64,000 nt of DNA from Scatolibacter rhodanostii (GCF_900197595.1 NZ_FZLO01000005.1:1-64000), one strand, 5' to 3'; shown: positions 34,299 to 44,874, numbered from the stretch's first letter. Notes: generated from the letters alone by a model not told the origin. Numbers and translations: made by a program.

Positions 34299-36239
34299 TT
34301 GAAAAGTAGACAAGACCTGAGAAAATGGACTTTAATGGGAATTGATTTAACGTTGTTTATTTTTTCTTATCTCATCACTGTTTGGGTGTCTTTGAATTCC
34401 AGCACTAGCATTATTCTTTCTGGGCGTGAATACATTGTTAATAGTGTCATTTTTTTGCTGTCTGTTTTTTCTATGCGGTTAATTAGCAAATTGTATGTTA
34501 ATGTTTGGCGCTATGCCAACTCGGCAGCCTATATGATGATTATTTTTTCAGATTTTTTAGGTGGATTAATCGCTATATTGTTCACTAGGTTTATTGTTTT
34601 TACTTCTTATTTTGGGATTTGGCAAAGCATTTTTCTGGTTGCTATTTTCGATATTGCTACCTTGTTTTCTCGTTTCATTTACCAACAACATTATAAACAT
34701 CTTAATGTTTCACTGAATGATATCAATAAAATTGGCGTAGCGATTGTAGGCGCTGGGCAGGTTGGCTCCATTTTAGCAGAAGAGTTGCGCTATAATGCAA
34801 ATTCTCACTATAAACCAGTTTGCTTTATTGATGTAAATAAAAGTAAAATTGGAAAATACATAAGCGGACTCCCTGTGTATGCAGAGGATGATACCATAAT
34901 AGGCAAGCTCAAGGTTATGCCGATTCAGGAAATTTTTATAGCACTTCCTCGTGCCGACACAAACACCATAAAAGAGCTTTTGGCTTTTTACGCAAAAAGT
35001 GATTGCAAAGTGAAGTTCTATGATATTCCTTTGCAAGAGAGTGTAGATAAGAAAATATCACTGAAAGAAATGCTGCGAGAAGTTAAGGTGGAAGACCTGT
35101 TGTTTCGCAAGACAGTCTCCTTGGACAATACAAAGGCGCAGTCCTATTTTTCTGACAAAACCATTTTAGTGACTGGTGGCGGTGGCTCAATCGGCAGTGA
35201 ACTTTGCCGGCAATTGGCGAATATGCGCCCCAAAAAACTTGTTATTTTTGATGTTTATGAGAATGGCGCTTATGAAATTCAGCAAGATTTGTTAAGTCAA
35301 TATAGTGGCGAAATCGAGATTAAAGTTGAAATCGGTACTGTATGTGACAAGGCCTGCTTAGAGACTCTTTTTAATACGTATAAACCACAAATCGTCTTTC
35401 ATGCAGCGGCACATAAACATGTGCCGCTGATGGAGCATAATCTGGTGGAAGCCATTAAAAACAACGTGTTTGGTACCTATAATGTGGCAAATGCTGCAGA
35501 AAAATACGGAGTGGAGAAGTTTATATTGATTTCAACCGATAAAGCCGTGAATCCAACAAATGTCATGGGAGCAACCAAACGTCTTTGCGAGATGATTGTT
35601 CTGTGCCGAAAAGACAGTGAAACCACTTCTTTTGCTGCTGTTCGTTTTGGCAATGTTTTGGGTTCCAACGGCTCAGTTGTTCCTCTCTTTAAAAAGCAAA
35701 TTGAAAGAGGCGGTCCGATTACGATAACAGATAAGCGAATTATCCGCTATTTTATGACGATTCCGGAGGCTTCTCAGCTTGTCATGCAGGCAGGTGTTAT
35801 GGCGAATTCCGGCGAACTCTTTGTGCTCAATATGGGTGATCCCGTTAAAATTCTTGATTTAGCCGAAAATATGGTTTTGCTTTCAGGGTTAAAACCCTAT
35901 GAAGATATTGATATCATCGAAACAGGGCTTAGACCCGGCGAAAAACTTTATGAAGAGCTTCTGATTAACACTGAAAATTGCACCAAAACAGAGAATGAAA
36001 GAATTTTCATTGAAAGTCAAGTAGTGTTGTCAAGAGAAGAGGTAGAAAGAAAGCTCGAGATTTTGCGTACGGCTACCCAGATGTATAATAAACAAGGTGA
36101 CAACAGCAAAATCAAGAAAGTATTGAAGCAAGTGGTTCCTACTTATTATACTCCGAATGAAATAAACGAGAGAAAAGAAACAAAGCAAATATTGCACAAA
36201 GAAGAGGACTTTGCGGCAAAAAAAGTAGCCGCAGTGTGA
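34299..36239 (+). CDS. Membrane-bound nucleotide-sugar 4,6-dehydratase (CapD/PglF-like)
   Basis: A 646-residue protein with four N-terminal membrane helices, a first Rossmann-like domain (VAIVGAGQVGSILAEEL, residue about 150) and a second SDR domain (ILVTGGGGSIGSELC near residue 290; STDKAVNPTNVMGATKR near 410). It matches PglF/CapD/WbpM enzymes that convert UDP-GlcNAc to UDP-4-keto-6-deoxy-GlcNAc. It opens the polysaccharide operon. TTG 34299 has GAGGAGGT 9 bases upstream. A C-terminal extension of about 40 residues is low complexity. Confidence 0.92.
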   Translation: MKSRQDLRKWTLMGIDLTLFIFSYLITVWVSLNSSTSIILSGREYIVNSVIFLLSVFSMRLISKLYVNVWRYANSAAYMMIIFSDFLGGLIAILFTRFIVFTSYFGIWQSIFLVAIFDIATLFSRFIYQQHYKHLNVSLNDINKIGVAIVGAGQVGSILAEELRYNANSHYKPVCFIDVNKSKIGKYISGLPVYAEDDTIIGKLKVMPIQEIFIALPRADTNTIKELLAFYAKSDCKVKFYDIPLQESVDKKISLKEMLREVKVEDLLFRKTVSLDNTKAQSYFSDKTILVTGGGGSIGSELCRQLANMRPKKLVIFDVYENGAYEIQQDLLSQYSGEIEIKVEIGTVCDKACLETLFNTYKPQIVFHAAAHKHVPLMEHNLVEAIKNNVFGTYNVANAAEKYGVEKFILISTDKAVNPTNVMGATKRLCEMIVLCRKDSETTSFAAVRFGNVLGSNGSVVPLFKKQIERGGPITITDKRIIRYFMTIPEASQLVMQAGVMANSGELFVLNMGDPVKILDLAENMVLLSGLKPYEDIDIIETGLRPGEKLYEELLINTENCTKTENERIFIESQVVLSREEVERKLEILRTATQMYNKQGDNSKIKKVLKQVVPTYYTPNEINERKETKQILHKEEDFAAKKVAAV

Positions 36240-36262
36240 TTTTGACTGAATAGGGGGGCTTT

Positions 36263-36916
36263 ATGTATAACAAATATATAAAGAGATGGGGAGATATAGT
36301 GCTTTCATTGATAGCGCTGATTATTTTGTCGCCCATAATGATAGTGACAGCAGTTATCATTAAACTTGATTCACCCGGCCCCGTTTTTTTTAAACAAAAA
36401 CGAGTAGGACTTCACAAAACCTATTTTAATATGTTGAAATTTCGAACTATGAAAATAGACACTCCCAAGGATATGCCGACGCATTTGCTTGAAAATCCAG
36501 AACAATATATAAGCCGTGCAGGCCGTATACTACGTAAGACATCACTGGATGAGCTGCCTCAAATTATACATATATTGACAGGTAAAATGAGTATCATTGG
36601 TCCTCGCCCTGCTTTATGGAACCAAGAAGACTTGCTAGCAGAGCGCGATAGATATGGTGCAAATGATATTCGCCCGGGACTGACTGGTTGGGCGCAAATT
36701 AATGGGCGAGACGAGCTGGAAATTGACGCAAAAGCGAAGTTAGACGGCGAATATACAAGACGAGTTAGCTTTTTGTTTGATGTTAAGTGCTTTTTAGGCA
36801 CTATTTTTTCTGTCTTGCGCTCTGACGGCGTAGTAGAGGGTGGGACGGGTCCTGCAAACAAGCAAATCGAAGAGTATGATAAAGATACTACAACAGCAAA
36901 TGAGGTGATCTTGTGA
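36263..36916 (+). CDS. Priming sugar-phosphate transferase (PglC/WcaJ family)
   Basis: A 217-residue monotopic membrane enzyme that moves a sugar-1-phosphate onto undecaprenyl phosphate, starting each repeat unit. Marks: re-entrant helix LSLIALIILSPIMIVTAVII, FKQKRVGLHKTYFNMLKFR, DELPQIIHILTGKMSIIGPR and RPGLTGWAQINGRDEL. The short size is that of PglC-type single-domain enzymes, so the primed sugar is probably derived from UDP-4-keto-6-deoxy-GlcNAc. It overlaps the next gene by 4 bp. Confidence 0.92.
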   Translation: MYNKYIKRWGDIVLSLIALIILSPIMIVTAVIIKLDSPGPVFFKQKRVGLHKTYFNMLKFRTMKIDTPKDMPTHLLENPEQYISRAGRILRKTSLDELPQIIHILTGKMSIIGPRPALWNQEDLLAERDRYGANDIRPGLTGWAQINGRDELEIDAKAKLDGEYTRRVSFLFDVKCFLGTIFSVLRSDGVVEGGTGPANKQIEEYDKDTTTANEVIL

Positions 36917-37827
36917 ATAAGGTATTAGCCATTACAGGCGCCACTGGCAAAAAATCAGGTGGATACTTTACACAAGTACTTTCTGAACACGCAGACCAGA
37001 TAAGTAGCATGTTTCCTGGTGGAATCCGTGCAACTATAAGAGCATCATCAGATACATCACTACTTGACAAATCTTCTATACATTTTCAAAAATGCATGGG
37101 TATACTGGAGGATAGTAATTTTCTGAAAACAGTATTTAGTGGTGTCGATACAATTGTTCATATTGCAGGGATTCAACTTTCAATGACTATTGTAGAAACT
37201 GCTATAAGCTGTGGTGTTCGCCGCTTAATATTGGTTCATACAACTGGAATTTATTCCAAATATAAGCAAGCGGGAGAAGGATACCGCAAAATAGAAGATT
37301 ATATATATAAAGCTTGTAAAGATGCAGGTATTATACTTACCATACTTCGCCCGACAATGATATATGGTAACCTGCATGACAATAATGTAGTTCAGTTTAT
37401 CCAAATGGTCGACAAATTTCCGCTAATGCCTGTAGTTAATGGCGCAAGATATGATTTACAACCAGTACACTATTCTGATTTAAGTAAAGCATATTATCAA
37501 GTGTTAATGCATGAAGAAACTACAGCAAATAAGGATTTTATCCTCTCGGGAGGTTCACCAATCACATTGCGAGATATGCTGACTACAATCGGCAAACAGT
37601 TGGGAAAAAGAGTTCGTTTTGTAAGTTGTCCATATCCTATTGCATATGTTGGGGCTATTGTTTTATACGGGGTGTCTTTAACGAAAATTGATTATCGAGA
37701 AAAAGTTCAACGCCTTTGTGAGCCAAGAGTTTTTTCTTATCAAGAGGCAAAAGAAGCGTTTGGGTATTCTCCGATAGTTTTTGAAGAAGGAATAACTAAT
37801 GAAATTAAAGACTATAAAAGAGGGTAA
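36913..37827 (+). CDS. NAD(P)-dependent atypical SDR epimerase/reductase
   Basis: A 304-residue Rossmann-fold protein (ITGATGKKSGGYF at the start, DTIVHIAGIQ, VRRLILVHTTGIYS, TILRPTMIYGN). In this position it could reduce the 4-keto-6-deoxy sugar made by the first gene, giving a QuiNAc- or FucNAc-type nucleotide sugar, as WbpV-like enzymes do. Substrate is inferred. GTG 36913 overlaps the preceding stop. Confidence 0.8.
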   Translation: MNKVLAITGATGKKSGGYFTQVLSEHADQISSMFPGGIRATIRASSDTSLLDKSSIHFQKCMGILEDSNFLKTVFSGVDTIVHIAGIQLSMTIVETAISCGVRRLILVHTTGIYSKYKQAGEGYRKIEDYIYKACKDAGIILTILRPTMIYGNLHDNNVVQFIQMVDKFPLMPVVNGARYDLQPVHYSDLSKAYYQVLMHEETTANKDFILSGGSPITLRDMLTTIGKQLGKRVRFVSCPYPIAYVGAIVLYGVSLTKIDYREKVQRLCEPRVFSYQEAKEAFGYSPIVFEEGITNEIKDYKRG

Positions 37828-37833
37828 TTAGTG

Positions 37834-39021
37834 ATGAAAATACTTGTAATTTGCCAATATTATTATCCTGAACCTTTTCGTATTCAAGACATATGTGAAG
37901 AAATGGTAAAACGAGGCCACGAGGTTACGGTTGTTACTGGGTTACCCAATTATCCTATGGGTGAAATATATGACGGATACAGGCATGGAGAAAAACGTGA
38001 TGAAATTATTAATGGGGTCAATGTTCATCGCTGTTTTACTTTTGGTAGAAAGACTGGCGTAATCAGACGATTTTTAAACTATTATAGCTACTCTATTTCT
38101 TCGTATTTGTATATTTCGCATATTCGAGAAAAGTTTGATGTGGTTTTTGTTAATCAATTATCGCCAATTATGATGGCAAATGCAGGGGTTAAATATAAAC
38201 GAAGACGTAACAAAAAAATGATTTTATACTGCTTAGATCTGTGGCCTGAGAGTTTGGCTGTAGGAGGAATAAAAAGAGCTTCTCCTTTATATAAGCATTA
38301 CCACAAAGTTTCAAAAAAAATATACAATTGTGCTGATACTATTTTTATCTCGTCAAAACTTTTTCAAAATTACCTTAGTAAGGAATTTGATATTTCACCT
38401 GAAAAAATTATTTACTTACCTCAATTTGCGGAAGAAATATTTATAAAAAATGACTTAATCAAAGAAGGAGATAAAAAGCAAATAACAAACTTTGTATTTG
38501 CTGGTAATATTGGTTCAGCACAAAGTGTTGAAACAATAATTGAGTCTGCTAATATTCTTCGCCAAAGAACGGATATACATTTTCATATTTTAGGCGACGG
38601 ATCTAGTTTAAAAGGATGTAAATCTTTGGTAGAAAAATTTGCACTTACAAATGTAACTTTTTACGGAAGAAAGCCTTTAAAAGATATGGTTTACTATTAT
38701 AAGATGGCAGATGCTATGTTAATTACAATGGTAAAAAATCCTACATTATCTTTAACTTTACCGGGTAAAGTACAATCTTATTTGGCAGCAGGAAAGCCAA
38801 TAATAGGTGCAATTGATGGAGAAGGTGCGGATCTTATTCATCGTGCTCAGTGCGGCTATTGCAGTTCTGCTGAAGATTCAAAAGAACTTGCATTATGTTT
38901 ACTGAAATTTACTGATGGGAATCAAAAAAAGGAGTTTTCATTTAATGCTAAAAACTATTATAAACATTATTTCAGTAAAGAAAGATTTATTAATGAGTTC
39001 GAAAAAATACTCTACGAATGA
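37834..39021 (+). CDS. Glycosyltransferase family 4 (WbuB-like)
   Basis: A 395-residue GT-B enzyme. N-terminal KILVICQYYYPEPFRIQDIC and VTVVTGLPNYPMGEIYDGY are typical of WbuB-like L-FucNAc or amino-sugar transferases; the C-terminal half has FVFAGNIGSAQSVETIIE and TLPGKVQSYLAAGKPIIGAI. It adds the second or a later sugar of the repeat unit. A WbuB-type enzyme fits well with the UDP-L-FucNAc genes at the end of the operon. ATG 37834 follows GAGGG. Confidence 0.88.
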   Translation: MKILVICQYYYPEPFRIQDICEEMVKRGHEVTVVTGLPNYPMGEIYDGYRHGEKRDEIINGVNVHRCFTFGRKTGVIRRFLNYYSYSISSYLYISHIREKFDVVFVNQLSPIMMANAGVKYKRRRNKKMILYCLDLWPESLAVGGIKRASPLYKHYHKVSKKIYNCADTIFISSKLFQNYLSKEFDISPEKIIYLPQFAEEIFIKNDLIKEGDKKQITNFVFAGNIGSAQSVETIIESANILRQRTDIHFHILGDGSSLKGCKSLVEKFALTNVTFYGRKPLKDMVYYYKMADAMLITMVKNPTLSLTLPGKVQSYLAAGKPIIGAIDGEGADLIHRAQCGYCSSAEDSKELALCLLKFTDGNQKKEFSFNAKNYYKHYFSKERFINEFEKILYE

Positions 39022-39053
39022 GATAGACAAAATGATATATTGAAAGGCAAAAA

Positions 39054-40142
39054 ATGAAAATATTAATTCTAGGTTTTGCAAAATTAAAATATATGCCTTA
39101 TATAAATTTTTACCTCAATAACATAGATTCTCATAGAAATGAAGTGCACATCTTATATTGGAATAGAGATTTAAAAGATGAGGATAAATTAGGAACTCAA
39201 TATATGTATCATGAATTTCAAAAAAATCAAGAAGATGATATTTTTAAATTGAAAAAAGTAGAATCTTTTTTGGAATACAGAAAATATGCTTTGGACTTAC
39301 TAAAAAAGAATGTCTTTGATAAAGTGATTGTCTTACACTCTTTGCCTGGTATATTACTGCATAGTTACTTAATTAAAAATTATAAACAACGTTATATCTT
39401 TGATTTTCGCGACTTGACTTATGAGAGAAATTTTTTATTTAAGCGGATTATTGGAAAACTGGTTCAAAATTCAGCGGCGACTTTTGTTAGTTCAGATGGT
39501 TTTAGAGAGTATCTTCCTAAACTTGATAAAATATACACTTCTCATAATATCTTAATAGAATCTTTAGATCACAGAATAATAAAGTCTGAAAAAGAAAGAA
39601 GAAATTTGCCGATTCGGATTGCATTTTGGGGATTCATTAGGCATGAAGAACTTAATCGCAAAATAGTAGAAAAAATTGCTAAAGACAATCGATTTGAACT
39701 TCATTATTATGGCAGAGAACAAAAAGTTGCATTAAATCTTAAAAAATATGTACAAGAGATTTCGGCTCAAAATGTTTTCTTTCATGGTGAATATAAACCG
39801 GAAGATCGATATGAATTTGTAAAAAACACGGATATAATTCATAATATATATGATGATTTTAATATGAAATTAGCAATGGCTAATAAATATTATGACGGCA
39901 TAATATTTCATCTTCCTCAGCTATGTATGCCAAATTCTTTTATGGGTGATATGGTTACAACAAAAGGGTTGGGACTAGTTTGTTCGCCTTATGAAGATGA
40001 TTTTATAAATAAAATCTATAGCTATGTAAATGAGTTAGATTTACATCAATTACATAGTAATTGTAAATTTGAATTGGAGCGAGTTATGTTTGAATATAAA
40101 TTAGGAGTGCAAATTATAAATGCAAAATCACAAATTTTCTAA
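39054..40142 (+). CDS. Glycosyltransferase, GT4-like
   Basis: A 362-residue protein with a divergent GT-B fold. N-terminal KILILGFAKLKYMPYINFYL; central RYIFDFRDLTYERNFLF; C-terminal IRIAFWGFIRHEEL and YYGREQK phosphosugar-binding type segments. The donor is unknown. The DNA is very AT-rich. It overlaps the polymerase gene by 23 bp. Confidence 0.75.
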   Translation: MKILILGFAKLKYMPYINFYLNNIDSHRNEVHILYWNRDLKDEDKLGTQYMYHEFQKNQEDDIFKLKKVESFLEYRKYALDLLKKNVFDKVIVLHSLPGILLHSYLIKNYKQRYIFDFRDLTYERNFLFKRIIGKLVQNSAATFVSSDGFREYLPKLDKIYTSHNILIESLDHRIIKSEKERRNLPIRIAFWGFIRHEELNRKIVEKIAKDNRFELHYYGREQKVALNLKKYVQEISAQNVFFHGEYKPEDRYEFVKNTDIIHNIYDDFNMKLAMANKYYDGIIFHLPQLCMPNSFMGDMVTTKGLGLVCSPYEDDFINKIYSYVNELDLHQLHSNCKFELERVMFEYKLGVQIINAKSQIF

Positions 40143-41328
40143 TTTAGAAAATAAACAATTTTTTTTGTCGATAATTCTTTTTTTAATATTAGTAATAGAT
40201 TCTTCTTTTTGGTTCATGGAACATCTTTCTGGTACAATGAGAATATCAATAAATTTTATATCAATACTATTCTTATTAGGGTATAAAAGGAAATTTGTAT
40301 TAAGTAAAAAAACCTATATCATATTTTTTTACTTAATTCTTTTTGTAGTAATATCCGGTTTAATATCAAAAAATTCAAAACAAACAATAATTATTACTTT
40401 TTCAATAGTTAATGGATTTTTATTTACTGCGCTATTGGATTTTGAAGTATTTGTTTTTATTTATAAAAAAATAATTATTTTTTTATCTGTTTTTTCTTTA
40501 GTCACTTTTTCAATAAATATCTTATTTCCGCAGTTACTTTATTTTTTGCCAATTATTACGGTTAGATCCGGCATTACTTATTATAATGCTTTTTTTTCAG
40601 TATTGTCTAGCAATACATATGTTGTAAGAAATTTTGGATTATTTTGGGAACCTGGAGCGTACTCAATTTTCTTAAATATAGCTTTATTCTTTGAACTTTA
40701 TGCTTTAAAGAATAAAAAGAATGAAGTGAATATAAAGCGTATAACTATCCTTCTTATCACTATTATTACTACTCTTTCGACTCTTGGAATTATTACTATG
40801 ACAGCTCTTTTTATATCTTTTTATCCACAACTCAGAAAATTACCTCGAAAGTATCAATATTTATATTGGCTATCCATGCTTATATTGCTTTTTGTCGGGA
40901 TAACATCGGATAGATTTTCTTTTCATGTGTTTCAAAAGTTAAATATGAGTAACGGGAGGATCGATGAAAGTACTTCTGTAAGAATAAATTCTTTCATTTA
41001 TCCAGGTTTAGAATTTATCCACTCACCTGTTTTTGGAACAGGTTATAATAATTACCTATACATTGAAAAAAGTAAGTGCAATAATATGGCAACGTTTACG
41101 TACATGAACTGGCTTTGCATATATGGAATATTAGGTGGAATTCCGTATATTTTAGGATGCCTAAAATTCTTTATAGTAAAAAACAGTTCTTCCTATACTA
41201 AATTTTTTCTTTTAATTTTTTCTGTATTAATTTTTAGCACTGAAAATTTTATTGTAATTACATTTATATATATTCTTGTATTTTATGCTTTTAAGGATAG
41301 TAATGGGGTGTATGCGCATGTCGAATAA
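40120..41328 (+). CDS. Wzy-like O-antigen/capsule polymerase
   Basis: A 402-residue membrane protein with about 10-12 helices and a large extracellular loop, ending with a GTGYNNYLYIEKSKCNNMAT segment (residues about 306-325) of the kind found in the O-antigen ligase/Wzy periplasmic loop, and FTYMNWLCIYGILGGIPYIL. It should join lipid-linked repeat units outside the membrane. Sequence in this family is poorly conserved, so the call rests on topology, loop and operon position between transferases and a flippase. Confidence 0.8.
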   Translation: MQNHKFSNLENKQFFLSIILFLILVIDSSFWFMEHLSGTMRISINFISILFLLGYKRKFVLSKKTYIIFFYLILFVVISGLISKNSKQTIIITFSIVNGFLFTALLDFEVFVFIYKKIIIFLSVFSLVTFSINILFPQLLYFLPIITVRSGITYYNAFFSVLSSNTYVVRNFGLFWEPGAYSIFLNIALFFELYALKNKKNEVNIKRITILLITIITTLSTLGIITMTALFISFYPQLRKLPRKYQYLYWLSMLILLFVGITSDRFSFHVFQKLNMSNGRIDESTSVRINSFIYPGLEFIHSPVFGTGYNNYLYIEKSKCNNMATFTYMNWLCIYGILGGIPYILGCLKFFIVKNSSSYTKFFLLIFSVLIFSTENFIVITFIYILVFYAFKDSNGVYAHVE

Positions 41329-42568
41329 AATTCTATTTCTTGTAAATGAGCTGGAATCAGCAAATGGGATTTGCTGTAAGGCTGTAATGGATGAACTAGT
41401 AATGCATGGCATGCAAATTCATTGCATCTCTAATCGTGAGTATCATATGAAAAAAGAGTTTTTAGAGAATGAAATACATTTCTATACAGTCAAGTCAAGA
41501 CTTACCTATCGAATAGATTCTTACATTAATCATAAAGTCTTGCCGCATTTCTGGAATCGGATTTTGTCAGCATTTAAATTTGCGATTAATAAAATGAAAT
41601 TATTGCTTACTTATCCAATATGGCCACTAATTGCACCTTCCTATACAAGTCGTATTTATAGAAAAGCAAAAAAGATTTGCCGAGAGGAAAAGATTAATTA
41701 TATTATTCCTGTTTACACCCAGATTGATACATTGATTGCTGCAAATCTGGTTAAAAGAAAGATGCTAGAAATTACTTATATCCCCTATTTTTTAGATTCA
41801 TTATCAGGAGGATATGGGCCTAAAATATTTTCTAAAAACTGGCTTGTTAAGCGTGGCTTGAAATGGGAGAGAATTTTACTGAATAAAGCCGATAAAATTA
41901 TTGCTATGGAGTCTAGTAAGGAACATCACAAAGAATATAGTGTGGATGAGAATTATTACAATAAATTTGTTTTTTTGGATATTCCTTTGTTAAAAAAGCC
42001 GAGATTTAATCTTGCTACCAAACAACATGATAGCAAGATTAAAACAATTGTTTATGTTGGCACTTTGCCAGAGGGAATTCGTTCTCCTAAGTATTTTTTA
42101 AAGTTATTTGCTCAGTTAACAAATCTTAATTGGCAACTATGGTTTATTGGGACAGATCAATGTGGGTTGTTAAATGCTGCTGCAGCTAAAGACCCTAGAA
42201 TCCATATTGTAGGAAGATGCACCCATCAACAGGCTTTGGAATATGAAGCGCAGGCAGATATTTTGTTAAATATAGGAAATACGAATCCTTCTATGACTCC
42301 TTCAAAAATATTTGAGTATATGTCCTGGGGCCAAAAGATTGTATCCACTTATCCTGCAAAAGATGATCCTAGTAATATGTATTTAAAGAAATATCCGAAT
42401 GCTTTACTTTTAGATGAATCAGATACAAACTATTTAAAGACGGCAGAAACACTTGTTAAATTTATAGAGAATTCGGATTTGGTAAATATATCGCAAGATC
42501 AATTGACTGACACTTTCTATAAAAACACACCAAGTGCTTTTGTTGAGGCCATTATGAAAGAGGTATAG
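41318..42568 (+). CDS. Glycosyltransferase family 4/1-like
   Basis: A 416-residue GT-B enzyme. NKILFLVNELESANGICCKA at the start and IKTIVYVGTLPEGIRSPKYF, ILLNIGNTNPSMTPSKIFEY, MSWGQKIVSTYP in the nucleotide-sugar domain. It starts inside the last codons of the polymerase gene (11-bp overlap). Acceptor and donor are unknown. Confidence 0.82.
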   Translation: MSNKILFLVNELESANGICCKAVMDELVMHGMQIHCISNREYHMKKEFLENEIHFYTVKSRLTYRIDSYINHKVLPHFWNRILSAFKFAINKMKLLLTYPIWPLIAPSYTSRIYRKAKKICREEKINYIIPVYTQIDTLIAANLVKRKMLEITYIPYFLDSLSGGYGPKIFSKNWLVKRGLKWERILLNKADKIIAMESSKEHHKEYSVDENYYNKFVFLDIPLLKKPRFNLATKQHDSKIKTIVYVGTLPEGIRSPKYFLKLFAQLTNLNWQLWFIGTDQCGLLNAAAAKDPRIHIVGRCTHQQALEYEAQADILLNIGNTNPSMTPSKIFEYMSWGQKIVSTYPAKDDPSNMYLKKYPNALLLDESDTNYLKTAETLVKFIENSDLVNISQDQLTDTFYKNTPSAFVEAIMKEV

Positions 42569-42569
42569 A

Positions 42570-43778
42570 TTGAAAATACTTGAGATTAATTCATGCAATT
42601 TTGGCAGTACAGGAAATATTATGCTCGGCATCGCCGAATTGGGAAGAATATCAAAAAATATAGTATATACTGCGTGTCCAGCAGGAAAAAGTATGAAAAA
42701 AGCAAATTCATCTTACCACATTTTTATAGGTAATAGATTGAATCGTAATATACATTTATTATTGGGTAAAATGACAGGTTTTATGGGATGTTTTTCTTGG
42801 TTGGCAACAAAGAAATTTTTAAGTACAATCTCAAATATTAAGCCAGATATAATACATCTTCATAACTTACATAATGGATATATTAATTTGCCTATGCTCT
42901 TTTCCTACATAAAAAAAAATAATATTAAAGTTGTTTGGACTTTACATGATTGCTGGGCCTTTACAGCTCAATGTCCACATTTTACTATCGCTAGATGCGA
43001 AAAATGGAAAAATCAATGTCATCACTGCCCACAATATAAATCCTATCCCCAAACTCTTATAGATTGTACACGGAGAATGTATAAACTTAAAAGAAAATGG
43101 TTTACAGGTATTAAGAGTATGACCATTGTAACTCCCTCAAATTGGTTATCAAATTTGGTTAAGCAATCATTTCTAAAGGACTATTCTACTAAAGTATTGC
43201 AAAACGGCATTGATTTAAATATTTTTAAGCCAATACAAAGCGACTTTAGAAAAGAAAAAGGATGGGAAAATAAGTTTATCATATTAGGGGTAGCGCTAGG
43301 GTGGGAAATGCGCAAAGGCTTGGATGTGTTTATTAAGCTTGCAGAAAAACTAGATACGCAATTTCAAATTATCCTTGTGGGAACAACTGAAGAAATTGAT
43401 AAAGTGCTTCCTGCTAATATATATTCAATTCATCGGACTCAAAATCAACAAGAACTTGCTCGCATTTATTCAGCAGCAGATGTTTTTGTGAACCCGACAA
43501 GAGAAGAAAATTATCCTACTGTAAACATGGAGGCCGTTGCTTGTGGAACGCCAGTAATAACATTTAATACAGGTGGCAGTGCAGAAATGCTAGATGAATC
43601 TTGTGGTATAGTGGTAGAATGCAATGATATAGAAATATTAATTGAAAAAATAAAAGGGCTTGGTAGAAGCAATAATTTAACATCAGAAAATTGTTTAAAA
43701 AAATCGAAGTCCTTTGATGCAACAAAAAGATTAGGCGAATACATTTCATTATATAAGGATATTTATTATGAAAATTAA
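42570..43778 (+). CDS. Glycosyltransferase family 4
   Basis: A 402-residue GT-B enzyme with VWTLHDCWAFTAQCPHF, NGIDLNIFKP, FIILGVALGWEMRKGLDVF and NPTREENYPTVNMEAVACGT (the EX7E-type site). It resembles WcaL/EpsD-like transferases with the LHDCWAFTGxC motif. TTG 42570 follows AGAGG one base after the previous stop. It overlaps the pyruvyltransferase-like gene by 11 bp. Confidence 0.88.
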   Translation: MKILEINSCNFGSTGNIMLGIAELGRISKNIVYTACPAGKSMKKANSSYHIFIGNRLNRNIHLLLGKMTGFMGCFSWLATKKFLSTISNIKPDIIHLHNLHNGYINLPMLFSYIKKNNIKVVWTLHDCWAFTAQCPHFTIARCEKWKNQCHHCPQYKSYPQTLIDCTRRMYKLKRKWFTGIKSMTIVTPSNWLSNLVKQSFLKDYSTKVLQNGIDLNIFKPIQSDFRKEKGWENKFIILGVALGWEMRKGLDVFIKLAEKLDTQFQIILVGTTEEIDKVLPANIYSIHRTQNQQELARIYSAADVFVNPTREENYPTVNMEAVACGTPVITFNTGGSAEMLDESCGIVVECNDIEILIEKIKGLGRSNNLTSENCLKKSKSFDATKRLGEYISLYKDIYYEN

Positions 43779-44868
43779 AGCTTTTATACTAAAGCATAAA
43801 CGGCTATTCAAATTATTACTTCCTCTTCGCAATATCTATCATCAGACGGCACTTTTTGTTCAGTATAAAAGGATATTAAAAAAAACTTCAGCCCAGAAAA
43901 AATATATCTTTTATATAGGAATTCCGGTACATAACAATCTAGGAGATCTTGCTCAAGGAGTATGTATACGCAAGTGGATACGTGAAAGTTATCCAAATAG
44001 AGAGGTAATTGAACTAGAGACAGACTGTCTGGTGAATACCAAGTTACCCTTAATAAATCAATTGAAACAATGCTACCAAAAAGATGACATTATTATCTTT
44101 CAAAGTGGTTACACAACGACAGACTTAGGCGGATTTGCCGATGAAATGCACCGTGCTGTGATTACAGCACTTCCAAATGCAAAAATTCTGATGATGCCTC
44201 AAACCATTTTTTTTCAAGACCAACAAAAACAAAATGAAACTTCATTTGTGTATAATCGAGCAAAAAACATGTTATTTCTTGCTCGGGATAGAATTTCTTT
44301 TGAGCTTGCAATAAAAATGTTTCCGGATATAAGGGTCAAACTTTTTCCAGATATTGTAACGTCGATGATTGGTACAAGGGTGCCAAGTCTTCAAAGAGAG
44401 GGTATATTATTTTGTTGTCGTGATGACACAGAAAAATATTATAGTGAAGAAGAGTTAAATGGTTTAATTGAGAAGTGTAGAAAACAAGTTCTTGTGCATA
44501 TAACAGACACAACTAAGAAAGGCAATGCAAAAGACATCGTTAGAGATGCAAAAAAGTACATTGAAAAAGAGATTGATAGTTATGGAAAATATAAACTTAT
44601 TATAACCGATCGATATCACGGCACTATATTTTCATTAATAGCTGGAACGCCAGTTATTCTTATTAAAACAACAGATCACAAAGTTATTACTGGTGGAGAG
44701 TGGTTCAAAGGGGTATATGATACCCATGTATTTATTGCTAATGATTTAGATGAAGCTTATGATTTGGCAACAAAAATAATAGACACCAATATTAATTATA
44801 CATTGGTACCCTATTTTAAAGAAAAATATTATGATAAACTCAGAAAAATACTAGAAGAGGAAAATTAA
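43768..44868 (+). CDS. Polysaccharide pyruvyl transferase family protein
   Basis: A 366-residue protein of the PS_pyruv_trans (CsaB/WcaK) family: YIGIPVHNNLGDLAQGVCIR near the start, MMPQTIFFQDQ, RVKLFPDIVTSM, and the C-terminal LIITDRYHGTIFSLIAGTPV motif. Such enzymes transfer pyruvate from PEP as a ketal onto a sugar, although many family members in EPS operons act as glycosyltransferases. It would decorate the repeat unit with a charged group. Confidence 0.85.
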   Translation: MKIKAFILKHKRLFKLLLPLRNIYHQTALFVQYKRILKKTSAQKKYIFYIGIPVHNNLGDLAQGVCIRKWIRESYPNREVIELETDCLVNTKLPLINQLKQCYQKDDIIIFQSGYTTTDLGGFADEMHRAVITALPNAKILMMPQTIFFQDQQKQNETSFVYNRAKNMLFLARDRISFELAIKMFPDIRVKLFPDIVTSMIGTRVPSLQREGILFCCRDDTEKYYSEEELNGLIEKCRKQVLVHITDTTKKGNAKDIVRDAKKYIEKEIDSYGKYKLIITDRYHGTIFSLIAGTPVILIKTTDHKVITGGEWFKGVYDTHVFIANDLDEAYDLATKIIDTNINYTLVPYFKEKYYDKLRKILEEEN

Positions 44869-44874
44869 ACAGAA